Shown: piece after piece, positions 46,906 to 55,108 of the stretch
Numbering within the stretch: the stretch's first letter is position 1
How the letters are laid out: every line of letters begins with the position of its first letter
Origin: Planctomycetota bacterium
GTDB lineage: Bacteria > Planctomycetota > Planctomycetia > Planctomycetales > Planctomycetaceae
NCBI GenBank assembly: GCA_003388505.1
Contig: QQVO01000059.1
Location: 87,864 to 151,863 of the forward strand
Direction: 5' to 3'
Length of the DNA: 64,000 nucleotides
The notes under the pieces: generated by a model
Told to the model about the DNA's origin: nothing
Databases searched by the model: none
What the model saw: the letters and a program-made list of their open reading frames with translations, nothing else
Made by a program: the position numbers and the translations under genes

Positions 46906-47277
46906 CGCGTCCCTTCAATCATGGATCTCTCCGTGAACGTTCCGGCTTGCGTTACGACTGCCGGACGCGTCTCCTCAAGAATACAGGTTAAGCGCTCAAA
47001 ACGAAATCGCGCAAAACCGGCCGACCGGAAAAGCGGGACTGCGGCCCGAATGTGATTGTGAAAGTGCGTCTGCGGGGGGCAAGTGAACGGGGAGGCTCGA
47101 GCGATGAGGGTCTTTTTCTGAGAGAATTGTTGACAGTCTCGTTGGCGAGGACTACGACGACATGCCCGGTTTGGGCGTTTTTTTCATGCTGTGGACGCGG
47201 TGTCGGCGATGAAGCCGGAGCGGACGGTCGTGTTCTGCGCTCCTCTTCGTGCTGTCGTTTCCGCGGCGACGTGGATC
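46906..47277. other. Non-coding stretch upstream of glgC
   Basis: No gene is seen. A TTGACA hexamer at 47130-47135 on the + strand has no good -10 partner. The 102-bp repeat follows directly. Confidence 0.45.
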
Positions 47278-47379
47278 AGAGCAAATTGCTCTACCATGTG
47301 TCCGCGTCGAGCGGTGTTTGTACTGTCGAGGACGAGAATCGGCGAGACAGATCGCCAACACTGACTTGCAAAGCGCTAT
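47278..47379 (+). repeat. 102-bp dispersed repeat, copy 2
   Basis: It matches 24142-24243 in the opposite orientation with five mismatches. It starts AGAGCAAATTGCTCT and ends AAAGCGCTAT, 20 bases before the SRPBCC gene, so it may lie in that gene's leader. Confidence 0.85.
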
Positions 47380-47398
47380 AGCCTGATGTGGTTGGACG

Positions 47399-47968
47399 AT
47401 GCAACGGGAAGAGGGCGATTGCCGGCAGGCGTTGTGGGTGGAAAGAGACCGCGCGCGGGGAGGGACGTATCGGCTCCACAGCAGAATTCTGCTGCCGCGA
47501 GAGCGGGAGGGCGTGTTCGAGTTCTTTTCTGATGCTCACAAATTGGAGTCGATTACGCCGGACTGGCTGCAATTCAAAGTGTTGACTCCGCGGCCGATTG
47601 AGATGCAAGAGGGGTGTGAGATCGATTACAGGCTCCGACTGCACGGCATTCCGATCCGCTGGCGATCACGGATCTCCGTTTGGGAGCCCTGTGAACGATT
47701 TGTGGATGAACAGGTGCGGGGGCCGTACCGGTTGTGGCGGCATGAACACCGGTTCGAGGAGCGCCCCGAGGGGACGCTCGTGACGGACGACGTGAGTTAC
47801 TCGGTTCCGGGCGGGGCGTTGATGCATCGACTGTTCGTGGGACGGGATGTCCGGGCGATCTTTGAGTATCGGCAGCGGCGCCTGCTGGAGGAATTCAGCG
47901 GGCAGGGTTCGCATGGTGAGAGGCCTTCCGGCAGTTCAGCGGCTTGTGCCGGAGCGGCGGATGGATGA
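47399..47968 (+). CDS. SRPBCC-family ligand-binding protein
   Basis: This 189-residue protein has the helix-grip fold of START/Bet v1-like proteins: YRLHSRILLPREREGVFEFFSDAHKLESITPDW as the opening strand and helix (key words VFEFFSDAHKLE and LQFKVLTP), IDYRLRLHGIPIRWRSRI, FVDEQVRGPYRLWRHEHRFE and a final long helix. These domains bind hydrophobic ligands. In several bacteria this subtype sits beside LitR/CarH light regulators and photolyase genes; here a CarH-like regulator overlaps its stop by eight bases, so the two are coupled. The start could be slightly downstream. Confidence 0.85.
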   Translation: MQREEGDCRQALWVERDRARGGTYRLHSRILLPREREGVFEFFSDAHKLESITPDWLQFKVLTPRPIEMQEGCEIDYRLRLHGIPIRWRSRISVWEPCERFVDEQVRGPYRLWRHEHRFEERPEGTLVTDDVSYSVPGGALMHRLFVGRDVRAIFEYRQRRLLEEFSGQGSHGERPSGSSAACAGAADG

Positions 47969-48854
47969 ACTGGTGAGCCCGAAACAAGCGGCCCGCGCGA
48001 TGGGCGTGAGCGAGTCGTCTTTGAAACGGTGGTGCGACCGCGGGTTGCTGGCCGCGGTGCGGACGCCGGGGGGGCACCGCCGTTTGCCGGTGGCGGAGGT
48101 GCTGCGGTTTGTGAAAGAGCGCGGCCGCGAACTGGTGGATGCCGAGTTGCTCGGATTGCCGGCGACAACGACCGGCGCCAGGTCGCTGCCGCTGACGCGG
48201 GCGCGGGAATCGCTGCGGGAGGCTCTGGTTGCAGGACGAGAGGCTGCCTGCCGGCAGATCATTCTCGATCTGCATCTGGCCGGGCAGCGGGTGAGCGCGA
48301 TCTCCGACAGGGTGATTTCGGGCGCGTTTGAGGAGATCGGCGACGCCTGGAGTTGCGGCGAGACGGACGTGTACCAGGAGCGGAGGTCGTGCGAAATCTG
48401 CCTGCGTGTGCTCCACGAACTGGAGCGGCTCGTTCCTGCGCCAAGGCCGGGGGCGCCGGTCGCCATCGGGGGAACTCTGGCGGGCGATCACTATCAGCTT
48501 CCCACAACGATGGCGGCGCTGGTGCTGCGGGAGAACGGCTGGGAGGCGCGGTCGCTGGGTTGCAATCTGCCTGCCGAAAACATTCAGAACGCGATCGCCG
48601 AGACGAAACCGGCGCTCGTGTGGATCAGCCTCTCGCACATTGCGGACGAGGCGTCTGTGCTGCGGGATACGAAAGAGATTTACGAAACGGCGACGACGCA
48701 TCGCGCGGCGCTGGCGATCGGCGGCTACGCTGTGACGGCGGAGTTGCGTGCGGAGCTTTCGTGCGGCGCTTGTTGCGACACGATGCAGCATCTGGAGTCG
48801 TTCGCGGCGACGCTGCATCGTGCAGCGCAGCGTGATCCAGAGCCAACGGAATAG
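47961..48854 (+). CDS. MerR/CarH-like regulator with degenerate B12 domain
   Basis: The protein is 297 residues from ATG 47961, which has GGAGCGG just upstream. Residues 4-50 are a MerR-type winged helix (SPKQAARAMGVSESSLKRWCD, with R-T-P-G-G-H-R-R). Residues 80-160 resemble the B12-cap helical bundle and 165-290 a Rossmann-like B12-binding domain. The cap motif W-x9-E-H reads W130 with E140-R141, and the cobalt-ligand motif D-x-H-x-x-G aligns with D176-H-Y178-Q-L-P181, so both key His are missing. It probably senses something else, or nothing, and may control the upstream SRPBCC gene. Confidence 0.83.
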   Translation: MDELVSPKQAARAMGVSESSLKRWCDRGLLAAVRTPGGHRRLPVAEVLRFVKERGRELVDAELLGLPATTTGARSLPLTRARESLREALVAGREAACRQIILDLHLAGQRVSAISDRVISGAFEEIGDAWSCGETDVYQERRSCEICLRVLHELERLVPAPRPGAPVAIGGTLAGDHYQLPTTMAALVLRENGWEARSLGCNLPAENIQNAIAETKPALVWISLSHIADEASVLRDTKEIYETATTHRAALAIGGYAVTAELRAELSCGACCDTMQHLESFAATLHRAAQRDPEPTE

Positions 48855-48903
48855 CGGGCGCGTCAAAGGAACGTCAAAGACATCTTCGAGGACGATGCAA
48901 GCC

Positions 48904-50154
48904 ATGAAGTCAATTTTGTTTTCAGTCGCGGCGGGACTTGCGGTGTGTTGCGGCGTGCTTGACGCGGGGGAACCTGCAGCGAGCTGGCCGCAGTGGCGCG
49001 GTCCGGATCGGGACGGCGGCGTGGGGGACGCGGTGTGGCCGGACAGTCTGGATGAGTCGCATCTCGTCAGGGCTTGGACGACGCCGCTTGGGCCAAGTTA
49101 TTCCGGGCCGGTGGTGTGTGGTGAGCGGGTGTTCGTGACGGAGACGTTTGAGCGACGCGATGAGATTGTGCGGGCCCTTGACCGGGCGAGCGGCGAAGAG
49201 TTGTGGCGAGCGGAGTGGCCAGGTGCGATGCAGGTGCCGTTTTTCGCTGCGGCCAACGGGAGCTGGATTCGGTCGACGCCCGCCTGCGACGGCGAATCGC
49301 TGTATGTGGCGGGGATTCGGGACGTTCTGGTTTCCCTGGACGTTGAGACCGGCGACGAGAACTGGCGAGTCGACTTCGTGAAAGAGTTCGATGCGCCTTT
49401 GCCGGCGTTTGGATGCGTGGCATCGCCGCTCGTGATGGGCGACGCGGTGTACCTTCAGGCGGGAGCAGGGTTCGTCAAACTCGACAAGCACAGCGGAGAG
49501 GTTGTGTGGCGTGTGCTGACCGACGAGGGCGGCATGGCGGGGAGCGCTTTTTCGTCGCCGATGCCGGCGGTGCTTGAGGGAGTGCCGCAGATTCTGGTTC
49601 AGACGCGCGAGCGGCTGGCCGGCGTGGACCCGGAATCGGGCGCTGAGTTGTGGTCTGAGAAGGTTGAAGCATTCCGCGGGATGAACATCCTGACTCCGGT
49701 CGTCCACGGGGAGGGAGTGTTTACCAGTTCCTACGGCGGCGGCGCATTCCGTTATGAGGTTGAGCGGGAGAACGACGAATGGCGGGTTCGCGAGGACTGG
49801 ACGACGCGGCAGGAGGCTTACATGTCGACTCCGGTGGTGATTGACGGATACGCCTACCTGCATCTGCGAAACCAGCGGTTCACGTGCATTGATCTCAAGA
49901 CGGGAGAAGCGACCTGGACCACGACTCCGTACGGCAAGTACTGGAGCCTGGTGACGAATGGAGAGAAGATTCTGGCGCTGGACGAGCGGGGGGATCTGTA
50001 TCTGATTCAGGCGAATCCGGACGAGTTTCAGCTTCTGGATATGCGCAGCGTGGAGGAGGAGTCTCCCTGGGCGCACGTTGCTGTGGCCGGCGACGAAGTG
50101 TTTGTGCGGGGGTTGGATTCGGTTTCCGCCTACAGGTGGCGAACGTCGGAGTAG
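48904..50154 (+). CDS. Secreted PQQ-like beta-propeller protein
   Basis: The protein is 416 residues from ATG 48904 (an ATG at 48895 also fits the frame); GAGGA ends 11 bases before it. It has a signal peptide (MKSILFSVAAGLAVCCGVLD), then the conserved SWPQWRGPDRDGGV and about seven blades with words such as ALDRASGEELWRAEW, SLDVETGDENWRV and CIDLKTGEATWTT. It is likely periplasmic. It belongs to the same broad family as the proteins at 26205 and 51296. It lies 49 bases after the regulator on the same strand and could share its transcript. Confidence 0.9.
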   Translation: MKSILFSVAAGLAVCCGVLDAGEPAASWPQWRGPDRDGGVGDAVWPDSLDESHLVRAWTTPLGPSYSGPVVCGERVFVTETFERRDEIVRALDRASGEELWRAEWPGAMQVPFFAAANGSWIRSTPACDGESLYVAGIRDVLVSLDVETGDENWRVDFVKEFDAPLPAFGCVASPLVMGDAVYLQAGAGFVKLDKHSGEVVWRVLTDEGGMAGSAFSSPMPAVLEGVPQILVQTRERLAGVDPESGAELWSEKVEAFRGMNILTPVVHGEGVFTSSYGGGAFRYEVERENDEWRVREDWTTRQEAYMSTPVVIDGYAYLHLRNQRFTCIDLKTGEATWTTTPYGKYWSLVTNGEKILALDERGDLYLIQANPDEFQLLDMRSVEEESPWAHVAVAGDEVFVRGLDSVSAYRWRTSE

Positions 50155-50167
50155 ATCGATCGCGGCG

Positions 50168-51253
50168 TCACGATGGGGGGGATTCGCGCTTGTAGAAGGG
50201 GAGGGGAACGAGGGTTGCCGGTTCGCGTTTTCCGCGAATATCGACTTCGATTTCGGTGCCGGGCCGGGCGTGCGACGTGTGGATGTAGGCCATCGCGATC
50301 GACTTGCCCAGGGTGGGGGAAAAGGTTCCCGAGGTGACCGTGCCGACGGGTTCGCCGGACTTTGAGACGAGTTCTGCGCCCTCGCGGGCGATTCGTTTGC
50401 CTGCGAGCATGAGACCGACCCGCTCGCGGCCGGTCGGATTGTCCCGCACGGCAAGCAGTGCGTCGCGGCCGATGAAGTCGGCGGCGTCGAGCTTGACGCC
50501 GAACGCCAGCCCGGCGGTCAGCGGGTCGATTGATTCGTCGAGTTCGTGTCCGTAGAGCGGCATTGCCGCTTCGAGGCGCAAGGTGTCGCGGCAACCGAGA
50601 CCACAGGGACGCGCGCCGGCGTCAACGAGTTTCTGCCAGAGCGGCGATCCCTGGGAGGCGTCGACGATGATTTCAAAGCCGTCTTCTCCGGTGTATCCGG
50701 TGCGGCTGATGAGGGCGGCCTCCCCTTCGATCCCGGATTCAACCGAGTTGTAGTACTTCATCGCTGTCAGATCGACACTGACGAGAGGCGCGAGGATCTC
50801 GACGGCGCGCGGTCCCTGAACCGCGATCATGCAGGTGTCGGCGGTGGTGTCGCGGCGAGTGACATCGAAGCCGGTCTCGTGGTCCTTGATCCAGGCGAGG
50901 AGCTTTTCCCGGTTCGAGGCATTGACGACGAGGAGATACTCATCGGCGAGGCGGTAGATGAGCACATCGTCGAGAATGCCGCCGTCCTGATTGCAGACGA
51001 GGGAGTAGCGAATTCGGCCGGGCTTGACGGCTTCGACGTGATTGGTCAGCAGCCGGTCGAGGAACCGGCAGGCGTCCTCGCCGTCGAAGCGGAGTCGCCC
51101 CATGTGTGAGATGTCGAAGACGCCGACATCGTTGCGGACCGCGCCATGTTCTTCGGTGATGGAGGTGTACTGCACCGGCATGTGCCAGCCGGCGAAGTCG
51201 ACCATTCGACCGCCGTGCGCGGCGTGCCAGTCGTGGAGAGGGGTATGCAACAT
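50168..51253 (-). CDS. gcvT: Aminomethyltransferase (glycine cleavage T protein)
   Basis: This 361-residue T protein releases ammonia and transfers the C1 unit from aminomethyl-lipoyl H protein to tetrahydrofolate. Motifs are MVDFAGWHMPVQYTSITEEH, VFDISHMGRLRF, ILDDVLIYRLADEYLLVVNA, ISRTGYTGEDGFEI (folate site), GLGCRDTLRLEAAMPLYGHE and FIGRDALLAV. The length is typical. gcvH and gcvP are not adjacent. The gene follows a PQQ-propeller gene by 42 bases on the same strand. Confidence 0.95.
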   Translation of the reverse strand: MLHTPLHDWHAAHGGRMVDFAGWHMPVQYTSITEEHGAVRNDVGVFDISHMGRLRFDGEDACRFLDRLLTNHVEAVKPGRIRYSLVCNQDGGILDDVLIYRLADEYLLVVNASNREKLLAWIKDHETGFDVTRRDTTADTCMIAVQGPRAVEILAPLVSVDLTAMKYYNSVESGIEGEAALISRTGYTGEDGFEIIVDASQGSPLWQKLVDAGARPCGLGCRDTLRLEAAMPLYGHELDESIDPLTAGLAFGVKLDAADFIGRDALLAVRDNPTGRERVGLMLAGKRIAREGAELVSKSGEPVGTVTSGTFSPTLGKSIAMAYIHTSHARPGTEIEVDIRGKREPATLVPLPFYKRESPPS

Positions 51254-51295
51254 GCGGGGTTCGTGCAGACAGGCGGCGACGAGGGTGAGACGGCG

Positions 51296-52615
51296 TCAGT
51301 CGGCCGCGAGTGAGACGCAGACAAGTTCCTTGTCGTTTCGCGCGTAGAGGCAGCGGTTGGCGAATGCGGGATGCGACCAGACGACTTCGCGTCCAAGTCC
51401 TTCATTGGTGGGGTCGAGGACGTGGAAGCGGCCGAGTTCGTTGTAGCCCTCGCGGCTGAGTTCGGCCAGGATCAGGTCTCCCTGATCGTTGAAGAGGAAG
51501 AATCTGTCTTCGTGCTTCACCAGAAAGACGGTGGCGTGCGGAGCGGGTCGGTTGCCTGTGGTGGCGTCGAATGTGAGCCAGAGGGTTTCACCGTTTGCGG
51601 CGTCAATCGCCTGCAGTTCGCCGCGGCTGCAGCCGTTTCCGTAGATTACGCCGTCTTCAATGAAGGGGGTGCTGTTGGAACAGTAGAGGCTGCGGGCGCC
51701 GGGACCGCGCCAGGCGACTTCAGCCGTGGGAGAATCGTCGCCCAGGGCGAGCATGGCGGAGACGTTTCCGATGCCGCTGGCAAAGAGGTGATCGCCAGCC
51801 TGACGAGGGGCGGTGACGGACATCTTGTAGTTGGGCCGCAGGTCGAGGGACCAGTGGACGTCTCCGGTGGCCGGATCGAGCCCGCTGATGTGTTCGGGAT
51901 CCCAGATCACGAGTTGCTGCGTCCCGCCGGCGTCGATCATGGTGGGGGGGCAATAGCCGGGTTCTTCGGCGGAGAGTGCCCGCCAGAGTTCCTCGCCAGA
52001 GTGCTTGTCGAACGCGACGGCGACGCTGCCTTCGCCGCCGACGATGCAGAAGAGCCGGTTGCCGTCGATGAGGGGTGCGGCGGAATATCCCCAGAATGGG
52101 GAGTCGGTGTTGTATTCCTGTTTGAGATTCTTCTCCCAGACGACGGCGCCGTCATCGACGTTGAGGCAGATGAGGCGACCCTCCGCGCCGAGTGTGTAGA
52201 CGTGCTGACCGTCGACGGTGGGCGTGACGCGCGGTCCGCCCGCGTAGGAGAGGTTGTAGGTCTCGTCGTAGGCGTGCGTCCAGATTTCCTCGCCGGTTTC
52301 GGCGTCGAGGCAGAGGATCCGTTCCTGTCCTTCGGTGCGCGTGCGGCCGCCCGGGGAATTCGCGACTTCACCAGACTCGATGACATAATCGGTGACGAAG
52401 ACCTTTCCACCGGCGACGGCCGGCCCGGCGTACCCCCACTGGACGGGAGCGCGCCATTTAACGGGAAGCCCGTCCTCGGGGATCTTCTCGATGACGCCGG
52501 TTTCCCGCCAGACGCTGTCCCGCTGGGGCCCCATCCACTGCGGCCAGTCGTCTGCGGCGGCAGAGGAAACAGTCAGCAGTAAGGCGGACAAGGCGATGAG
52601 GCTGGTTCGGCGCAT
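51296..52615 (-). CDS. Secreted PQQ-like beta-propeller protein
   Basis: The protein is 439 residues from ATG 52615, with a signal peptide (MRRTSLIALSALLLTVSSAA) and the same WPQWMGPQRDSVW opening as its relatives. Blades show CLDAETGEEIWTHAYD, CLNVDDGAVVWEKN, AFDKHSGEELWRA and AIDAANGETLWLT. It is likely exported. The frame is open to 52756, but those extra 47 residues overlap a low-value region. It is probably the first gene of a two-gene unit with gcvT. Confidence 0.9.
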   Translation of the reverse strand: MRRTSLIALSALLLTVSSAAADDWPQWMGPQRDSVWRETGVIEKIPEDGLPVKWRAPVQWGYAGPAVAGGKVFVTDYVIESGEVANSPGGRTRTEGQERILCLDAETGEEIWTHAYDETYNLSYAGGPRVTPTVDGQHVYTLGAEGRLICLNVDDGAVVWEKNLKQEYNTDSPFWGYSAAPLIDGNRLFCIVGGEGSVAVAFDKHSGEELWRALSAEEPGYCPPTMIDAGGTQQLVIWDPEHISGLDPATGDVHWSLDLRPNYKMSVTAPRQAGDHLFASGIGNVSAMLALGDDSPTAEVAWRGPGARSLYCSNSTPFIEDGVIYGNGCSRGELQAIDAANGETLWLTFDATTGNRPAPHATVFLVKHEDRFFLFNDQGDLILAELSREGYNELGRFHVLDPTNEGLGREVVWSHPAFANRCLYARNDKELVCVSLAAD

Positions 52616-52797
52616 GGTTGTCTCTTTTGAAGTCGGATGAGGGGGGGGGATCCCGCCGCTGAGATTATCGTAGCCGGAGAGCAGAGTGGCGCGAACTGAG
52701 TGGGGTGCAGCGAGCCGCAGCAGGTATGTGCCCACTTTTCGGACCGCCTCGCGCATCTGGTTTTTGCTCCGCGGAGCGGCCCGTACCGTCCTGTCAG

Positions 52798-52899
52798 GGC
52801 TTTATTTTCGGATCGGCTGAACCGCAAGTCCGCACGAAGCCCTGCAGGATTTGTGCTTGCGCGAGCACGGCTCAACGCGAAAAGCATGAATTGACGAAC
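52798..52899 (+). repeat. Hairpin element D, copy 1
   Basis: About 102 bases resemble 59679-59780 (roughly 80 percent identity in the first 62). The core is GCACGAA and TTTGTGC around GCCCTGCAGGA, an imperfect hairpin. It abuts the stop codon of the kinase-like gene. Confidence 0.7.
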
Positions 52900-52901
52900 C
52901 A

Positions 52902-53378
52902 CTACGAGAACATCACATTTCCAGGCTTCGCGTCCACAATGTGAATACCATGCTGACGGAATTCTGCAATCGCCGACCTCACCGCTGGCCACCTACTTCC
53001 GAACTGCTCACGCTTTTCCGCAATCCAGTCCCGCAGTATCTCTGGCGGAAAATCAGGCTCTTCGTCAAGATAGGCTCCGGCAAAATCGACAATGAATGGG
53101 GGAGAGACAACCTCCATTTCCACAACCATGAAGTCGTCGTGGCATCCGATCAGCCGAGGGATGTTGAAGCCACCGATTGTCCCGACTCCGTTCTTTTCCA
53201 GTCGCAGGTAGACGGATTTTTCTCTCTCGTATTGGGTTCGATATCTCAGCGCTTTGACTGCGGATTGCCGATTTGTTGTCAGTACGATTCCATCAAGACC
53301 GGACCCCAGTTGGTCGATCAACTGTATTCCTTGCCTCTCGGCATACCGAGTTGCGTTCTGCAGAGCCGTTTCGTACAT
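52902..53378 (-). CDS. Minimal protein-kinase-like protein
   Basis: This 158-residue protein looks like a stripped-down kinase fold. It has a glycine-containing N-terminal strand (LGSGLDGIVLTT), VKALRYRTQYEREK with the candidate ATP Lys42, hinge-like MVVEMEVVSPP, and a catalytic-loop match HIVDAKPGNVMF with Asp149, Lys151 and Asn154 in D-x-K-x-x-N spacing. The protein stops four residues after Asn154, so the DFG magnesium motif and the activation segment are absent. It could be a pseudokinase, a regulator, or truncated at the adjacent repeat. Base composition is lower in GC than its neighbours. Confidence 0.7.
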   Translation of the reverse strand: MYETALQNATRYAERQGIQLIDQLGSGLDGIVLTTNRQSAVKALRYRTQYEREKSVYLRLEKNGVGTIGGFNIPRLIGCHDDFMVVEMEVVSPPFIVDFAGAYLDEEPDFPPEILRDWIAEKREQFGSRWPAVRSAIAEFRQHGIHIVDAKPGNVMFS

Positions 53379-53387
53379 GGAAGGCCT

Positions 53388-53630
53388 ATGATTGAAACCG
53401 TCCGCGAGAATTACTCTGGCCGTGTCGAACTGCGGTTGCTGGTGAACGATGATACCGTATCGCTTGCCAAGATCGGCCCAGGGTATGTTGTGCTATCCGA
53501 AGCCGCTGATTTTCCAGCGGGACGCGGTCGAATTTCGATGACCATCGACGGACGGGAGCAAACGTGGAACGTGCGCCTTCCCCATGGGGCCGTACCATTC
53601 GACAGCACAGTCGAAGTGCGAGTTGAATGA
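53388..53630 (+). CDS. Small protein divergent from the kinase-like gene
   Basis: This 80-residue acidic protein (MIETVRENYSGRVELRLLVN) is predicted to be mostly beta-strand, with VVLSEAADFPAGRGRISM and TIDGREQTWNVRLPHG. I recall similar short planctomycete proteins with the I-D-G-R-x-x-x-W motif, but no function is known. Its ATG is only nine bases from the divergent ATG of the kinase-like gene, with GGAAGG just before it, so the two 5' ends overlap. Confidence 0.6.
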   Translation: MIETVRENYSGRVELRLLVNDDTVSLAKIGPGYVVLSEAADFPAGRGRISMTIDGREQTWNVRLPHGAVPFDSTVEVRVE

Positions 53631-53909
53631 GGATTGCTCGCGTCAGGCGTGGAATCCGGAAGGCGCAATCGCCGGCCGACCCCGAATCGGCTGCGTTCCC
53701 TCGTATCGCCACGGGAGCACGAAGACGGAGCTGAACGAGAGCCGCTGCGCCACAGTGGGGCCCAGTGGCCTCGCCCGGCTTTTTCTTGTGGATCGGTGGG
53801 CTACGAGACAATATGAACCACGAACGCAATGTCGTGCGTCCGTTCACTGGGCCACGCCCTCCAACCAAACCCACTGAGTGGGGTGCGGCGTAGCAGAGCG
53901 GAGGGCGCT

Positions 53910-54839
53910 TCAGTCGTCGTCTTCGTCGTCGAAACCGTCGTCTTCCCCTGAGGGGTGGATGGCGCGCTTGACGAGGGTGACTTCGTTGCCGGCGTCGTTG
54001 TAGCGGACTTCGTCCATGATGGAGCGCATGAGGCTGACGCCTCGGCGGGCGGCTTCATCCTGCTCGGCGAGGGCGCCGGTGGCGGTCAGCCTTTTCCAGT
54101 CGAAGCCGGGGCCGCCGTCGGTGACCCGGAAAACGGCCTGTTCGCGGTCGACGCGGGCGGTGACGTGGATGCGGCGGTCGCTGTAGGGGGATTGATAAGT
54201 TCGCTCTATCGCCAGGCGCATGTATTCTTCCCGCACCGGCCGCGGATCCTCCGCGCCGATTTCGAAGTTCCCGTGGAAATAGGCGTTCTTGAGGGCTTCT
54301 TCCACGGCGATCATGACGCGCAGCCGTTCGATTTCGTCGCCCAGGGGGAGGCAGCGGAGCATCTGCTGGAACAGACTGACGGCGGAATGGATGAGCCTGA
54401 GATCGTTGACGAGCGTGAATTCGAGTTCACAGCCCTGCATGTGATGCATCAAGCGAGTGTGCGTGCGGTCTTCGTGCGAGGCGGCGATGACTCGTTGCAC
54501 GGTGGGAATCAGATCTTCGGCAAGACAGGCTTTTGGCACATAGCTGGCGGCGCCGTGCTGGAGGGCGCGGACGGCGACGCCTTCAGACCCTTTGCCCGTC
54601 ATGAGGATCACGGGCACGGACGGGTATTCCTCCTTGACCGCCTCGACGAGCGCATAGCCGTCGACGTTCGGCATCAGCAGATCGGTGACGATCGCATCGG
54701 GAAGCGACTCTTCAATCGACTTGAGCGCTGCGGCGCCGTCGGGGGCGTGGGTGACTTCAAAGTCGCCCGCCTTTTTGAGCAGTCCTCCGACGATCTCACG
54801 GTCGACCGCCGAGTCATCGACCACCAGCACCCGCGCCAT
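53910..54839 (-). CDS. Response regulator fused to a RsbW-like ATPase domain
   Basis: The protein is 309 residues from ATG 54839, backed by GGAGG. It has a CheY-like receiver (phospho-acceptor Asp53 in AIVTDLLMPNVDG, Lys103 in YVPKACLAE), a linker, then a histidine-kinase-type ATPase with the N box EEALKNAYFHGN, G1 DGGPGFDW and the GVSLMRSIMDEVRY helix. The lack of a HisKA dimer domain and the similarity to anti-sigma kinases suggest it is a phosphorylation-switched RsbW/SpoIIAB-like partner binder. It ends in an Asp/Glu-rich tail. No anti-anti-sigma gene is adjacent. Confidence 0.88.
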   Translation of the reverse strand: MARVLVVDDSAVDREIVGGLLKKAGDFEVTHAPDGAAALKSIEESLPDAIVTDLLMPNVDGYALVEAVKEEYPSVPVILMTGKGSEGVAVRALQHGAASYVPKACLAEDLIPTVQRVIAASHEDRTHTRLMHHMQGCELEFTLVNDLRLIHSAVSLFQQMLRCLPLGDEIERLRVMIAVEEALKNAYFHGNFEIGAEDPRPVREEYMRLAIERTYQSPYSDRRIHVTARVDREQAVFRVTDGGPGFDWKRLTATGALAEQDEAARRGVSLMRSIMDEVRYNDAGNEVTLVKRAIHPSGEDDGFDDEDDD

Positions 54840-55108
54840 CGGTTCCTCCCGCTCCTCCGCGATTTCCCTCGCTGGGTGGAGAACCGGTCTGTGCGAGGGA
54901 GTCATGAAGTGTGTCTGCATTGTCATCACACGGCATCCTGAATAGCAAGCGCGGACGGACCGGCGGCGCGGAAGGATTTACGGCAGGCCGTTCCCCGTTA
55001 TGACGCGGCAGCGATCGGAACGTTCAGCGAATTCTCGAAAGTTGTCCGGGCTCGCGACGTAACCTGCATCGCTGTAAACAGATTCCAATCGGCCGGACTG
55101 TGCGATCT

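Noticed and set aside
47130..47158. TTGACA with TACGAC as a promoter for the SRPBCC gene
   Set aside because: The -10 matches only three of six and the start would be about 240 bases before the gene.
48922..50454. 510-residue - strand frame opposite the PQQ-propeller gene
   Set aside because: Shadow of high-GC coding DNA; no motif or ribosome site.
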